Positions 17,470 through 26,086 are shown, counted from the stretch's first letter. The stretch: 64,000 nt of DNA from Rhodohalobacter barkolensis (GCF_002834295.1 NZ_PISP01000001.1:806001-870000), one strand, 5' to 3'. The notes: generated by a model not told the origin, from the letters alone. A program made the numbers and translations.

Positions 17470-17769
17470 ATGCTTTCCAAGCCTGAACAAAGCACTATAC
17501 TTACCGAATTTATTCTCGATTTCAGTGATAACAGTTTATCACGGGCCGAACTTTCATCGTTTAAAGAGCTAATGGATCGGTCTGAAATTGTTAGAAGAGA
17601 AGCGATTGGCAGCAAGAGAATTCGAATGGCCTTAGGTTCTATGCCTAAAGTTTCAACCAGCGACCGTTTTGATCAAAAAATGGCATCACGATTTGCTATC
17701 GAACTCCAAAAAGAAGCCAAAGAGCAAAACGCTAAACGAATAGGAGAGACGAAGCTGACAGCAATCTAA
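17470..17769 (+). CDS. Small anti-sigma-like protein without zinc motif or membrane segment
   Basis: The 99-aa product follows the ECF sigma gene by 50 nt. Its middle (LSRAELSSFKELMDRSEIVRR ... RMALGSMPKVSTSDRFDQKMASRF) resembles the end of an anti-sigma domain, where a stretch of the form ...alp.v..p..f...l follows the zinc-binding helix. The HxxxCxxC motif is absent and no transmembrane helix follows, so it would be a soluble regulator or a degenerate partner. The stop overlaps the convergent TPR gene by 4 nt. The anti-sigma role is inferred from position and this weak resemblance. Confidence 0.55.
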   Translation: MLSKPEQSTILTEFILDFSDNSLSRAELSSFKELMDRSEIVRREAIGSKRIRMALGSMPKVSTSDRFDQKMASRFAIELQKEAKEQNAKRIGETKLTAI

Positions 17770-18389
17770 ATTGCGTCAATTTTTTCTTTTAATTCCAAAA
17801 TCTCTTCATGCTCGGGATCAATTTTGAGTCCCTTTTGGATGTACTCCATTGCTTCCTGATTTGCCTTTGCCTGATGTAATATCCAGGCGATGTTGTGATA
17901 GGCATCTGTAAAATTCCAATCTTTTTTTATAGCTTTTTCATAACATTTAGCAGCCTCAATGTGCTGATTCTGCCGCAAAAAGAAATTACCTAAATTGAAA
18001 TGAGAAAGGGCATTCTCATTATTCAAACGGGTTAAATAGTGAAACAGCTCGTGTGCCTCATCAAATTTGCCCAGTGCTTCGTAACAATCAGCCAGATTAT
18101 TTAGTGAAGGGATATGGTTCGGATTGATATCAAGTGCTCTTAAGTAGATATCTACCGCCATATCCGGTTGACCGTTTTCGTGATATGCATTGGCTAAATT
18201 AAACAGAAATGCAACCGTATCCGGAGCAAGATCAAGGGATTTTTCCAAATAATGGATCGCCTCTTCGTACTCACCCAGAAGATAGTGGCCTACACCTAAA
18301 TCATGTATTAATCGCGCGTTATCAGGACTGTTATGGAGTTCTTTTTTAATAAGTTCTATTTGATGTCTTACGTCTGCTTCGTTTTTCAA
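17766..18389 (-). CDS. TPR-repeat protein
   Basis: The 207-aa soluble protein is made almost entirely of five tetratricopeptide repeats (for example ARLIHDLGVGHYLLGEYEEA, then AFLFNLANAYHENGQPDMA and SLNNLADCYEALGKFDEA). Such repeats mediate protein-protein contacts; no enzyme domain or signal peptide is present. Its ATG overlaps the end of the patatin-BamA gene by 4 nt, so the two are coupled and may act together. Confidence 0.85.
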   Translation of the reverse strand: MKNEADVRHQIELIKKELHNSPDNARLIHDLGVGHYLLGEYEEAIHYLEKSLDLAPDTVAFLFNLANAYHENGQPDMAVDIYLRALDINPNHIPSLNNLADCYEALGKFDEAHELFHYLTRLNNENALSHFNLGNFFLRQNQHIEAAKCYEKAIKKDWNFTDAYHNIAWILHQAKANQEAMEYIQKGLKIDPEHEEILELKEKIDAI

Positions 18390-20587
18390 AACTGATATCC
18401 AATTTGTAATTCGGCTTTAAATGAGTTGATTGACCCCGTAGATAAAATTGCCTTTATAGGTCCTACAATGGTTAACCCTCCTAAAGATAAGGAAGCCCCA
18501 TAATCAATATCACTATTAACCGGATTTAAACTCCATTCGTCCTGAAACCTTCCGGCATATAAATCTAAATTAATAAATCGATGATAAAATGGTTCGGCCT
18601 GCCACCCAATTGATACCAATTGAACATGTTTGGTGGAAACCTGATATCGGTCTATCCCACCAAAATTCAAATATCCTATATCTTCGTAATATCTGTTCGG
18701 GGTGTTCCAATATCCCCAGGGCAGTTCATTACCGTAGGTATAGCCCGCCATTAAAGTGTTTCGAAGGGAAAAGAAGTCAGTAATTTTGTAAAAACCTTCC
18801 CAATATAGATTTGCGGAAGAAAATTGTAGTGGACTGAAAATCATTGGATCACTGTGGAAAAATTGGGCAACAACTTTATGTCCGCTTGACGGGTATGATT
18901 TTCGGTCTAAAAAGTCATAGCGATACTTTGCAAAAAGAGCATGATACCCTTCATTTTGTGGAGTAATCAGTTCCCGGTTTATTTCATCACTGTGAAATGT
19001 AAAGTCTTTACGAACACCCAATGCAAAAAGGTGTTGGGTACTGAAGTAATTACCGAAAGATATTTCACCCCGAAGAATGTGATTCTTAAATCTCGACGCT
19101 CTTGAGCCATTTACAAACCAATCTACATTTTCTGAGTGATACTGAAGTGAAGTTAAGGCAGCAAATCGGGAGCCTAAGGCTCCGTAGTAGATATAATCTC
19201 CTCCAAACATAAGTTGATCACCCAGTCTGGCCTCCAGTCGGTTGATGGACCCATCATGCAATAGATCCTGAAATGACGCTTCAAAGAGAATAGATGCCTT
19301 AGTTCTGGATTCGTATCGCAAACCTACTTTAAAATCGTCCCTTTGGCTCTCTCTAATATTGATATGAAGATTGTAATAGTATGATGAATCCGGCCGAACT
19401 CGATATGTAACCTGCTCGATATATTGAGAGCTATACAGACGACTGATCTTATCATCAATCATTTGAGGGCTTAATTTTGCACCGGGTTCAAACTGAAGCT
19501 TTCGCATTATGAAATCGTCATCAAACAGTGTATTTCCCTTAATGATAACATTCTGAATTGGAAGTGGAGATGGGGCGTCCATCGTTTCTCTTGGAGAATA
19601 AGGGCCTACTTGTAGTTCAGAAATTTCTTTAAAATCTTCGATATATTCCCGGCCTGCTTCCATACCTATTTGAAGAAACGTTTCCATTAAATTGAAATCC
19701 GCTATGGAGTAACGTTCAATTTTTGGCATAGTAATAACCACATCGGCTTTCTTTCTCTCTGGAACCACTCGTTCATTAATTCTGTACTGAACCGATTGGT
19801 TCATGATCTCAGTCAATGTTCTAAGACTGTCAATTGGAACGAGAGGGGTAGAGACATCAACAGCAATGATGTAGTTAGCTCCCATATCAATAGCGTCCTG
19901 TACGGGCAGATTACGAGCCAGACCTCCATCTATATAATATTTTCCATCAATTTCGTGAGGGGCCATGGCTGAAGGAATAGAAATACTTGCCCGGATGGCA
20001 TCAGGCAAATATCCGGATCGAAAGACTACAGCTTCTCCGGTTTCAATATCTGTGGCAACTGCAGCGTATGGAATCGGGAAATCATTGAAATCTTCGGTGC
20101 TGTGCGCAACCCAGGCCAACCTTGATAGATAGGAGTATATATTTTGACCGGTTATAATTCCTGAAGGAAGCGACAATCCGCTTTCACTGATGGGTATACT
20201 TACTATGGTTCTCTCATCAAATCCTTTCTCGTAATTGGAAATATATCTTCGATTGGGATTTTCTGTAAAGAGCTCCATAAAATTGCTTGTTCTGCTTAAC
20301 TCAATCAGCTGATCTGCACTGTACCCGATGGCATACAGTCCTCCAATCAGACTACCCATGCTGGTTCCTGTTATGTAGTCAATTTGAACTTCTGCTTCTT
20401 CCAGTGCTTTAAGAATTCCAATGTGTGCTACACCTTTTGCACCACCGCCCGAAAGTACCAGCCCAACTCGGAGTGAGTCGTTCTGTAATGGTTTAAGATC
20501 GGTTTGAAATGTAGCAGATTTAACCTGAGGAGAGAATATTGTAAAAAGAAACAGTAAGGTAAGTGTGCAAGTAGTTGATTTCTTCAT
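18386..20587 (-). CDS. Patatin-like phospholipase fused to a POTRA/BamA-type barrel
   Basis: The 733-aa protein has a signal peptide (core LTLLFLFTIFSP). Residues about 42-235 form a patatin domain with oxyanion loop SGGGAKG, nucleophile Ser76 in GTSMG and Asp220 in IDGGLARN. A POTRA-like domain follows at about 340-410 (PLPIQNVIIKGNTLFDD). The C-terminal 310 residues form an Omp85/BamA-type outer-membrane barrel ending in an aromatic residue (QIGYQF). This layout is that of PlpD-type (type Vd) patatins and of the related family common in Bacteroidota. It probably hydrolyses phospholipids at the outer membrane. The TPR gene is coupled downstream. Confidence 0.9.
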   Translation of the reverse strand: MKKSTTCTLTLLFLFTIFSPQVKSATFQTDLKPLQNDSLRVGLVLSGGGAKGVAHIGILKALEEAEVQIDYITGTSMGSLIGGLYAIGYSADQLIELSRTSNFMELFTENPNRRYISNYEKGFDERTIVSIPISESGLSLPSGIITGQNIYSYLSRLAWVAHSTEDFNDFPIPYAAVATDIETGEAVVFRSGYLPDAIRASISIPSAMAPHEIDGKYYIDGGLARNLPVQDAIDMGANYIIAVDVSTPLVPIDSLRTLTEIMNQSVQYRINERVVPERKKADVVITMPKIERYSIADFNLMETFLQIGMEAGREYIEDFKEISELQVGPYSPRETMDAPSPLPIQNVIIKGNTLFDDDFIMRKLQFEPGAKLSPQMIDDKISRLYSSQYIEQVTYRVRPDSSYYYNLHINIRESQRDDFKVGLRYESRTKASILFEASFQDLLHDGSINRLEARLGDQLMFGGDYIYYGALGSRFAALTSLQYHSENVDWFVNGSRASRFKNHILRGEISFGNYFSTQHLFALGVRKDFTFHSDEINRELITPQNEGYHALFAKYRYDFLDRKSYPSSGHKVVAQFFHSDPMIFSPLQFSSANLYWEGFYKITDFFSLRNTLMAGYTYGNELPWGYWNTPNRYYEDIGYLNFGGIDRYQVSTKHVQLVSIGWQAEPFYHRFINLDLYAGRFQDEWSLNPVNSDIDYGASLSLGGLTIVGPIKAILSTGSINSFKAELQIGYQF

Positions 20588-20646
20588 ATAGTTAAAACCT
20601 GAATTAAAGAAAATCGATTCATTCAGGTGTTACGTTACGGAAGCAT

Positions 20647-21024
20647 TTATGTTTTAAAAGCTTCTGAAATGGCTCGCTCAAGATTTTCGGGTGTAATTGG
20701 TTTCGGAATAAAAGCTTCGTGTTTAGTTTCTGAAGCACGATTTTTGGTAATTTCATCAGTGTTACCGGTAATATAGATTACTTTCACATCCGACTTTTTC
20801 CGAATCTCTTTCATCGCATCTATTCCATCCAGTTCGTCACCCAATTTAATATCCATGATAATCAGGTCTACTCCCTTAAGTTTTAAGGCAGATTCAACAG
20901 CTGCAACACCTTCCGAAACAGTTGCCAGAACAGTATGGCCAAGTTTGTTGATAAAACGCTCCATAATAACCTGTTGAACGCCGTCATCTTCTACAAGAAG
21001 AATTTTCTTAGTATCCTTTTCCAA
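20647..21024 (-). CDS. Stand-alone CheY-like response regulator
   Basis: A single receiver domain of 125 aa with the acidic pair EDD (13-14), phospho-acceptor Asp58 in IIMDIKLGD, Thr86 in YITGN and Lys108 in PKPIT. There is no output domain. The start is TTG at 21024. It closely resembles the receiver at 41538-41900 (shared LLVEDD, MDIxL, VIYITGN, KPI), so the two are paralogues. Such receivers often work with HisKA_2-type kinases like the partial one at the end of this window; that pairing is inferred. Confidence 0.9.
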   Translation of the reverse strand: MEKDTKKILLVEDDGVQQVIMERFINKLGHTVLATVSEGVAAVESALKLKGVDLIIMDIKLGDELDGIDAMKEIRKKSDVKVIYITGNTDEITKNRASETKHEAFIPKPITPENLERAISEAFKT

Positions 21025-21121
21025 GTCGCCAGTAGTTTAAGATTTTCAGGTACAGCTTAATGTAAAAAACTTCCTGTAGTTTATGGAATAAATATTAGTT
21101 AATCAGATTAAAAACTTACAT

Positions 21122-21343
21122 TTAAAATGTAAAACCTTCCTTCGATAGGATCTTTTTGACTTTGTCGGTATGTGAACCTTGAATAACAATCGTTTTCCCC
21201 TCTACATGACCACCGGCACCGCAGCTGCTTTTGAGCTTTTTAGCTAGTTTTTCAATGTGCTGAGGATTGTGATTTACACCTGAGACAACCGTCATTTGAT
21301 TGCCTGTTTTGGGATTTCGTTTCTCTTTGATGTCTACTTTCAA
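21122..21343 (-). CDS. Short SUI1/YciH (eIF1-like) translation factor
   Basis: The 73-aa protein is the SUI1 fold alone: NPQHIEKLAKKLKSSCGAGG, VEGKTIVIQGSHTDKVKKIL and a short C-terminal strand (KEGFTF). The conserved KKLKxxCGAGG loop is intact. E. coli YciH has about 108 aa, so the N-terminal part is missing here, giving a minimal form. Its ATG overlaps the stop of the membrane-protein gene upstream (ATGA). The role in bacteria, initiation fidelity, is suggested for YciH but not settled. Confidence 0.85.
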   Translation of the reverse strand: MKVDIKEKRNPKTGNQMTVVSGVNHNPQHIEKLAKKLKSSCGAGGHVEGKTIVIQGSHTDKVKKILSKEGFTF

Positions 21344-21786
21344 GGGTCAGTGATTATGTTAGATTGAAAATGAGTTATTGCAAATGCCCCCAGCCATGCT
21401 GATGGGATATATATGATAATTGAAAATAACCAAAACCACAGGGGGTAATCAACCATAATTAGATTGCTCAGATCTAATATCAACAAAACAGCTCCTACCC
21501 AGCCTGCTGCAACAACAGATACTTTAGAATGAGTGAGGCGCGCTATGGCTCCTCCTGTAAAACTTGCGGTAGCATTACTGAACAATATTCCCACTAAAAA
21601 GATAGGGTTACTATTGATAAACTGAACGTAGGCTGATGATCCCTTTATTAAATCTTCGCTCTCAACCGGATAAAGTGCATGGTTAATAAACTGCATAATG
21701 TGAATGATCAGTATTGAGAAAACAACTCCCATTCCAATCCCTGCAACTTTCCAGATGTGTTTTTTTAGTGGAATGTTTAAAAGCAA
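21340..21786 (-). CDS. Conserved four-helix membrane protein, unknown
   Basis: The 148-aa product has four hydrophobic segments (about 14-34, 60-80, 88-107 and 113-135) and short loops. I recognise no family motif; the polar stretch FTGGAIARLTHSK between helices 2 and 3 is distinctive. It overlaps the SUI1-like gene by 4 nt, so both are translated from one message. No function can be given. Confidence 0.65.
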   Translation of the reverse strand: MLLNIPLKKHIWKVAGIGMGVVFSILIIHIMQFINHALYPVESEDLIKGSSAYVQFINSNPIFLVGILFSNATASFTGGAIARLTHSKVSVVAAGWVGAVLLILDLSNLIMVDYPLWFWLFSIIIYIPSAWLGAFAITHFQSNIITDP

Positions 21787-21846
21787 AACGTGTTTATGAT
21801 TAATGAACAGTTGAGAAGTTACTGTTTAAGTGAAAAAAATAATTAG

Positions 21847-21865
21847 TTACCTTTAAGAAAGGTAA
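21847..21865. promoter_or_regulatory. Perfect 19-bp palindrome before the bifunctional nuclease gene
   Basis: TTACCTTT-AAG-AAAGGTAA has 8-bp arms and a 3-nt centre. It lies 28 nt upstream of the TTG start at 21893 and just before a good ribosome binding site (AAGGAG, 21881-21886). It could be an operator or a leader hairpin. Confidence 0.4.
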
Positions 21866-21892
21866 GGTTTTATAAAATTTAAGGAGAAAGAT

Positions 21893-22486
21893 TTGCAGAC
21901 AGTTAAAATGGACATATTAGGATTGTCTACCAGCCCAAGCAGTGGCGGAGCTTATGCTCTGATTTTGACCGAGACGGAAGGCAACAGAAGATTACCAATT
22001 ATCATCGGAACATTTGAGGCACAAGCAATTGCTTTAGAGTTAGAGAGCATCAAGCCTCCTCGTCCCATGACTCACGATCTACTTAAAAGTGTTGTAGAGA
22101 GTTTTAGTTCAAAAGTTGAGAAAGTTGTGATTAATGATCTGAGTGAAGGAACTTTTTTCGCCCAAATCCTTTGTCAGAATGATGAATCAGAACCTATAGA
22201 ATTAGATGCCCGGCCAAGTGATGCCATCGCATTAGCTATTCGTTTTGGTGCTCCTATTTTTGTAAATACCACTGTTTTGGATGAAGCCGGAATATTGTCG
22301 GAAGAGAGCTCCGCTTCAAAATCTTCGAAGGGGAAAGGCAAGGGAGTTAAAAGTGAGCAGGAAGCCGGGAAAACTGAAATGACTCGTATGGAAGAGCTGG
22401 AAAGTGAGTTGCAGACTGCTATAGAGACTGAGAATTACGAAAAAGCCGCCAAGATTCGTGATCAAATTCAAAAATTAAAGGGCTGA
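21893..22486 (+). CDS. Bifunctional nuclease-family (DUF151) protein with a UVR tail
   Basis: Residues 1-130 form the DUF151/BFN domain (GLSTSPSSGGAYALILTE, GTFEAQAIALELE, ARPSDAIALAIRFGAPIF). The last 35 residues form a UvrB/UvrC-type UVR motif (RMEELESELQTAIE ... YEKAAKIRDQIQKL), joined by a lysine-rich linker. The fusion is usual in Bacteroidota. The start is a TTG at 21893 with AAGGAG 7 nt upstream. Plant BFN shows nuclease activity, but the bacterial role is not settled. It is followed after 1 nt by bshC. Confidence 0.88.
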   Translation: MQTVKMDILGLSTSPSSGGAYALILTETEGNRRLPIIIGTFEAQAIALELESIKPPRPMTHDLLKSVVESFSSKVEKVVINDLSEGTFFAQILCQNDESEPIELDARPSDAIALAIRFGAPIFVNTTVLDEAGILSEESSASKSSKGKGKGVKSEQEAGKTEMTRMEELESELQTAIETENYEKAAKIRDQIQKLKG

Positions 22487-22487
22487 A

Positions 22488-24104
22488 GTGGATCTGAAAT
22501 CATTACCATTCTCTGATTTGCCGTTTACTTCACTTTTTCGAGATTACATCAATCAAGATAAGAAAATTACCAACTTTTTTGAATCCTCTCCATTTGATCC
22601 GGATCAGATAAAAGAACTTGCAAAGCAGATCAGGTTCAGCGGTAACCGGGAACAGCTTGTAGATGAACTGAAAGAGTTTAATTCGAATTTTACTGTCTCT
22701 CCAGAAACTCTCAAAAATATTGAGCAGCTACGTGATGAAACTGCTCTTACAGTCGTAACAGGTCAGCAGATGGTGCTCTATGGCGGGCCCTTGTATACGA
22801 TTTACAAGACACTGACAGCCATTATTTTAGCAAAACAATATGAAAATATTCTAAACCGTCCGGTTGTACCTGTTTTCTGGCTTGCAGATGAAGATCATGA
22901 TGCTGAAGAAATTTCAGAAATTGGTTTATTTGACCGAGACATTCTTAAAAAGTGTGCTGTTGAATTTTCTGATACAGGAAGAAGGGTAGGAGAATACAGC
23001 CTGGAAGAAGTAGTTGAAGATTTAAAATCTTGTTTGTCTGAAACACTATTTGATACAGATTTCAGTGAGGATTTGTGGAATCTGCTCAACTCATCGTACA
23101 AGAAAGAAAATACGGTTTTAGAATCATTTGGGATTCTTTTATCAAAACTTTTCGGAAAGTATGGACTTGTTTTAGCCGGGAGTAACTCTGATTCTGTTAA
23201 AGAACTGACCAAAAGCAGTATGATCCGTAGTATCGAAAAAGCAGATGATATTTATGATCGCCTTACTGTTACAACCAACAAGCTGTCTAAAGCTGGTTAT
23301 CACAATCAGGTTCATCTGAATAAGAGTAATCTTTTCTTTATCGATGAGAATAACCAGAGACTAAAGATACAATTCGATGATGAAATCTGGTTCACAGAAG
23401 AAGGGGATCACCGCTGGAGTTCTAAAGAGTTGATGAACCAAATAAACGAAGAACCGAATAAATTCTCACCCAACGTATTTTTAAGACCCATTTTACAGGA
23501 TCATTTCTTGCCTGTATTATGCTATGTTGGGGGACCTGGTGAAATCGCTTATTATGCCCAGATGAAAAGCATTTATCCGATATTTGATCAGAAAATGCCA
23601 GTCATTGCACCAAGATTTAGCGGTACTGTTATTGAATCCGGAGTTGATAGAGTATTGGATAAACTCCCGTTTTCCGTAAGTGATTATAATGCACGTATTG
23701 AAGATTTAGAGTCCGACTTTATTAACCAGACTGATCAGCCTGATCTTGAAGCGTTATTCGGTGATTGGAAAGATCGTATAGATACCATCACAGATGAGAA
23801 AAAAGAGATAATCGGTGATATTGATCCGACTTTAAAAAATACCGCCGGTAAAGCAAGTGCTACCTATTTTACAGAACTGGACAAGCTGAAAGGAAAGTTG
23901 TATAAATCGTTAAAGCAGCAAGAAAAAACGCAGCTTGATCGAATTGCGAAAATTCAGTCTAATTTATACCCCGACGGTAATCTCCAAGAACGTGAAATTG
24001 CATTTATCTACTACTTGAATAAATATGGATTAGGTCTTATAGACGATCTATTTGATTCATTGCAGAATGAAAAACCTGATACCCATAAGTTAATTCATCT
24101 ATGA
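22488..24104 (+). CDS. bshC: Bacillithiol biosynthesis cysteine-adding enzyme
   Basis: BshC attaches cysteine to glucosaminyl-malate, the last step of bacillithiol synthesis. The signatures VVTGQQMVLYGGPLYTIYK (about 85-103) and VPVFWLADEDHDAEEI (about 125-140) are those of BshC, as is the coiled-coil C-terminal half. The length of 538 aa is normal. The start is a GTG one base after the preceding stop. bshA and bshB are not in the window. The gene indicates that this cell uses bacillithiol rather than glutathione. Confidence 0.93.
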   Translation: MDLKSLPFSDLPFTSLFRDYINQDKKITNFFESSPFDPDQIKELAKQIRFSGNREQLVDELKEFNSNFTVSPETLKNIEQLRDETALTVVTGQQMVLYGGPLYTIYKTLTAIILAKQYENILNRPVVPVFWLADEDHDAEEISEIGLFDRDILKKCAVEFSDTGRRVGEYSLEEVVEDLKSCLSETLFDTDFSEDLWNLLNSSYKKENTVLESFGILLSKLFGKYGLVLAGSNSDSVKELTKSSMIRSIEKADDIYDRLTVTTNKLSKAGYHNQVHLNKSNLFFIDENNQRLKIQFDDEIWFTEEGDHRWSSKELMNQINEEPNKFSPNVFLRPILQDHFLPVLCYVGGPGEIAYYAQMKSIYPIFDQKMPVIAPRFSGTVIESGVDRVLDKLPFSVSDYNARIEDLESDFINQTDQPDLEALFGDWKDRIDTITDEKKEIIGDIDPTLKNTAGKASATYFTELDKLKGKLYKSLKQQEKTQLDRIAKIQSNLYPDGNLQEREIAFIYYLNKYGLGLIDDLFDSLQNEKPDTHKLIHL

Positions 24105-24679
24105 GTTCTACCGAGCTGAAGAGTCAAAAAAAAGCTGTCAGAAAACATTTTCTTCAGGTACGCTCTAATATTTCTGACCAGGACAAAAATAAAGCTAACC
24201 AAAGGATTTTTGAGTCTGTTATAGAGCTGGAGCAGTTTAAGAGCGCAGAAACAATACATATTTATGCATCCATGGAAGAGAGAAATGAAGTGGATACTTT
24301 TCATTTGATTGAGTACAGTTTAGAGGCTGGGAAAAAGGTGCTCGTACCGGTTATGCAGAAAGATGCAAAACTCATTCACTGCGAGATTGGCTCAATAAAC
24401 TCTTTCGAAAAAAATAGCTGGGGTGTTCCTGAACCTATAGATCAAACACCCGCTGAGAGCTGCAACCCTGATGTTATATTTGTGCCAATGGTTGCAGGTG
24501 ATTTAGAGAAAAACAGGATTGGCTATGGAAAGGGATATTACGATCGGTTTTTAAAATCAGTTTCTGGTACAAAAATAGGATTACTATTTGAAAAGCAGCT
24601 TTCTACAAAAAAACTTCCAACAGGACCATTTGACGTTGCATTAGATCTTTTGATTACAGAAAATCAAACGATTGTCTAA
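24101..24679 (+). CDS. 5-formyltetrahydrofolate cyclo-ligase
   Basis: It converts 5-formyl-THF to 5,10-methenyl-THF with ATP. The 192-aa protein has the N-terminal KSQKKAVRKHFLQVRSNI, the central VPVMQKDAKL and the signature NRIGYGKGYYDRFL. Its ATG overlaps the bshC stop by 4 nt (ATGA). Family members are called FAU1, MTHFS or YgfA. Confidence 0.93.
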   Translation: MSSTELKSQKKAVRKHFLQVRSNISDQDKNKANQRIFESVIELEQFKSAETIHIYASMEERNEVDTFHLIEYSLEAGKKVLVPVMQKDAKLIHCEIGSINSFEKNSWGVPEPIDQTPAESCNPDVIFVPMVAGDLEKNRIGYGKGYYDRFLKSVSGTKIGLLFEKQLSTKKLPTGPFDVALDLLITENQTIV

Positions 24680-24729
24680 TTTAACAGTGGACATTCATTC
24701 TGCAATAAGTAGAGTTTGAAAATTTTGAT

Positions 24730-24755
24730 TGAAACATGTGAATGTTGAATTCGTA
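24730..24755 (+). promoter_or_regulatory. Candidate ECF-sigma promoter of the PspC-domain gene
   Basis: TGAAAC (24730-24735) and CGTA (24752-24755) are separated by 16 nt, which is the -35/-10 pattern of RpoE-like ECF sigma factors. Transcription would start near 24762, about 30 nt before the ATG at 24792. The ECF sigma at 16811 is the natural candidate to read it; that link is inferred. Confidence 0.4.
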
Positions 24756-24791
24756 GCGTTGATAAAATGAAACCACTTAAAACTTAATAGT

Positions 24792-25454
24792 ATGAGTACC
24801 AAAACTTCATATACAGACGCTTCGGTTCAGGTATCTGAAAAAGAGTTGCAAAATACGCTACAGGATTTTTTAGAAGAGAATGAAAAAAAACCGACTCCAA
24901 GTATTTGGAATATTCGGACTATAGCTGGTTTGGCGATGGTATTCACTGCGTTCGCATATATTGGTCACTCTGTAGCAACAGAAATTCTCGGGTTAGGTTC
25001 ACTTCCATTTATTGGTGGCCTCATTCAATTTATGCCATATATAGGTGGAGCTCTTTTAGGGATCACCTTGCTTACCATGTTCAAGAAATCGGGTGATAAA
25101 AAGAAAGAGAAAAAAGCCGATGAAGAAGAACAAATGAAAGAGACTTATGATAAGCTTGATCAGTTTCTCTACTCAGAAAAGGAGAGGTCGAGTGGTAAAA
25201 GGAGAACCAAGTATTCTCAAAACACAGTTTATTCCTACAGTGGTGAGAATAAATTGATGAAATCCAGAACGGATTCAAAAATTGCAGGAGTTTGTGGTGG
25301 ATTAGCAAAATATTTAGGGATGAACTCTACAGTAGTTCGAATCTTGTTTTTAGTCGCATTTTTTATGAGTTCAGGAACTGCATTACTTGCTTATATTGCA
25401 ATGTCTATTGTTATGCCAAAGGAACCCATCAGTTTGATGGACGATTTTAACTAA
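24792..25454 (+). CDS. PspC-domain membrane protein
   Basis: The 220-aa protein has two N-terminal membrane helices (about 47-67 and 75-98), a charged linker and a C-terminal PspC domain (DSKIAGVCGGLAKYLGMN then a helix to MSIVMPKEP). PspC-domain proteins sense or resist membrane stress. Upstream lies an ECF-like promoter, consistent with an envelope-stress role. Whether it works with a PspA-like partner cannot be seen here. Confidence 0.85.
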   Translation: MSTKTSYTDASVQVSEKELQNTLQDFLEENEKKPTPSIWNIRTIAGLAMVFTAFAYIGHSVATEILGLGSLPFIGGLIQFMPYIGGALLGITLLTMFKKSGDKKKEKKADEEEQMKETYDKLDQFLYSEKERSSGKRRTKYSQNTVYSYSGENKLMKSRTDSKIAGVCGGLAKYLGMNSTVVRILFLVAFFMSSGTALLAYIAMSIVMPKEPISLMDDFN

Positions 25455-25471
25455 ACTCATTTAAATCAGTC

Positions 25472-26074
25472 GTGCTTATATCATTTGAAGGAATTGACGG
25501 TTGCGGAAAATCCACTCAAATCGAACTCCTAAAAACGTATTTCAAAAAAATTAACACTCCTTTTTCTGTATTCAGAGAGCCGGGTGGGACTGAAATTTCT
25601 GAAAAAATCAGAAATCTGCTACTGCACGAAACGGATGAAATGAATTCTGTTACAGAACTGCTGCTTTTCTCTGCTGCACGATCGCAATTAGTATCAGAAG
25701 AAATATCTCCTCGATTAAAAAAGGGTGAAATCGTCATATTGGATCGCTTTTATGACTCCACAACTGCATATCAAGGATATGGACGTAAATCAGCTGAACT
25801 GTCACAAATTGAAACCTTAAACAGTTTAGCTACACATCAAACGGTTCCTGATATTACATTCTATCTTCGAATTGATCCTGAAACGGCATCTAAACGTACA
25901 GATGGTGGCGAGAAAGATAGAATGGAGAGAGCAGGAGATGATTTTTTCAAAGATGTTTGTGATGGCTATGATGAACTATCAAAACAGGAGAGATTTGAAA
26001 TCATTGACGCGACCCAGTCACCTGAAATGATACATCAGCAAATCCTGAAAAGAGTTAAAAAGAAATTAAACTAA
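25472..26074 (+). CDS. tmk: Thymidylate kinase
   Basis: It phosphorylates dTMP to dTDP. The P-loop FEGIDGCGKSTQIELL, the DRx motif DRFYDSTTAYQGYGR and the lid region RTDGGEKDRMERAGDDFF are intact in 200 aa. The start is GTG at 25472, 17 nt after the PspC gene. The stop overlaps the stop of the convergent RND exporter by 4 nt inside a perfect palindrome. Confidence 0.96.
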   Translation: MLISFEGIDGCGKSTQIELLKTYFKKINTPFSVFREPGGTEISEKIRNLLLHETDEMNSVTELLLFSAARSQLVSEEISPRLKKGEIVILDRFYDSTTAYQGYGRKSAELSQIETLNSLATHQTVPDITFYLRIDPETASKRTDGGEKDRMERAGDDFFKDVCDGYDELSKQERFEIIDATQSPEMIHQQILKRVKKKLN

Positions 26075-26086
26075 ATTTTTAGTTTA
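26067..26086. terminator. 20-bp palindrome over two convergent stop codons
   Basis: TAAACTAAA-TT-TTTAGTTTA is fully self-complementary and contains the stops of tmk (+) and the RND gene (-). The A/T-rich arms could fold as a weak bidirectional terminator. No separate spacer exists between the genes. Confidence 0.4.
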
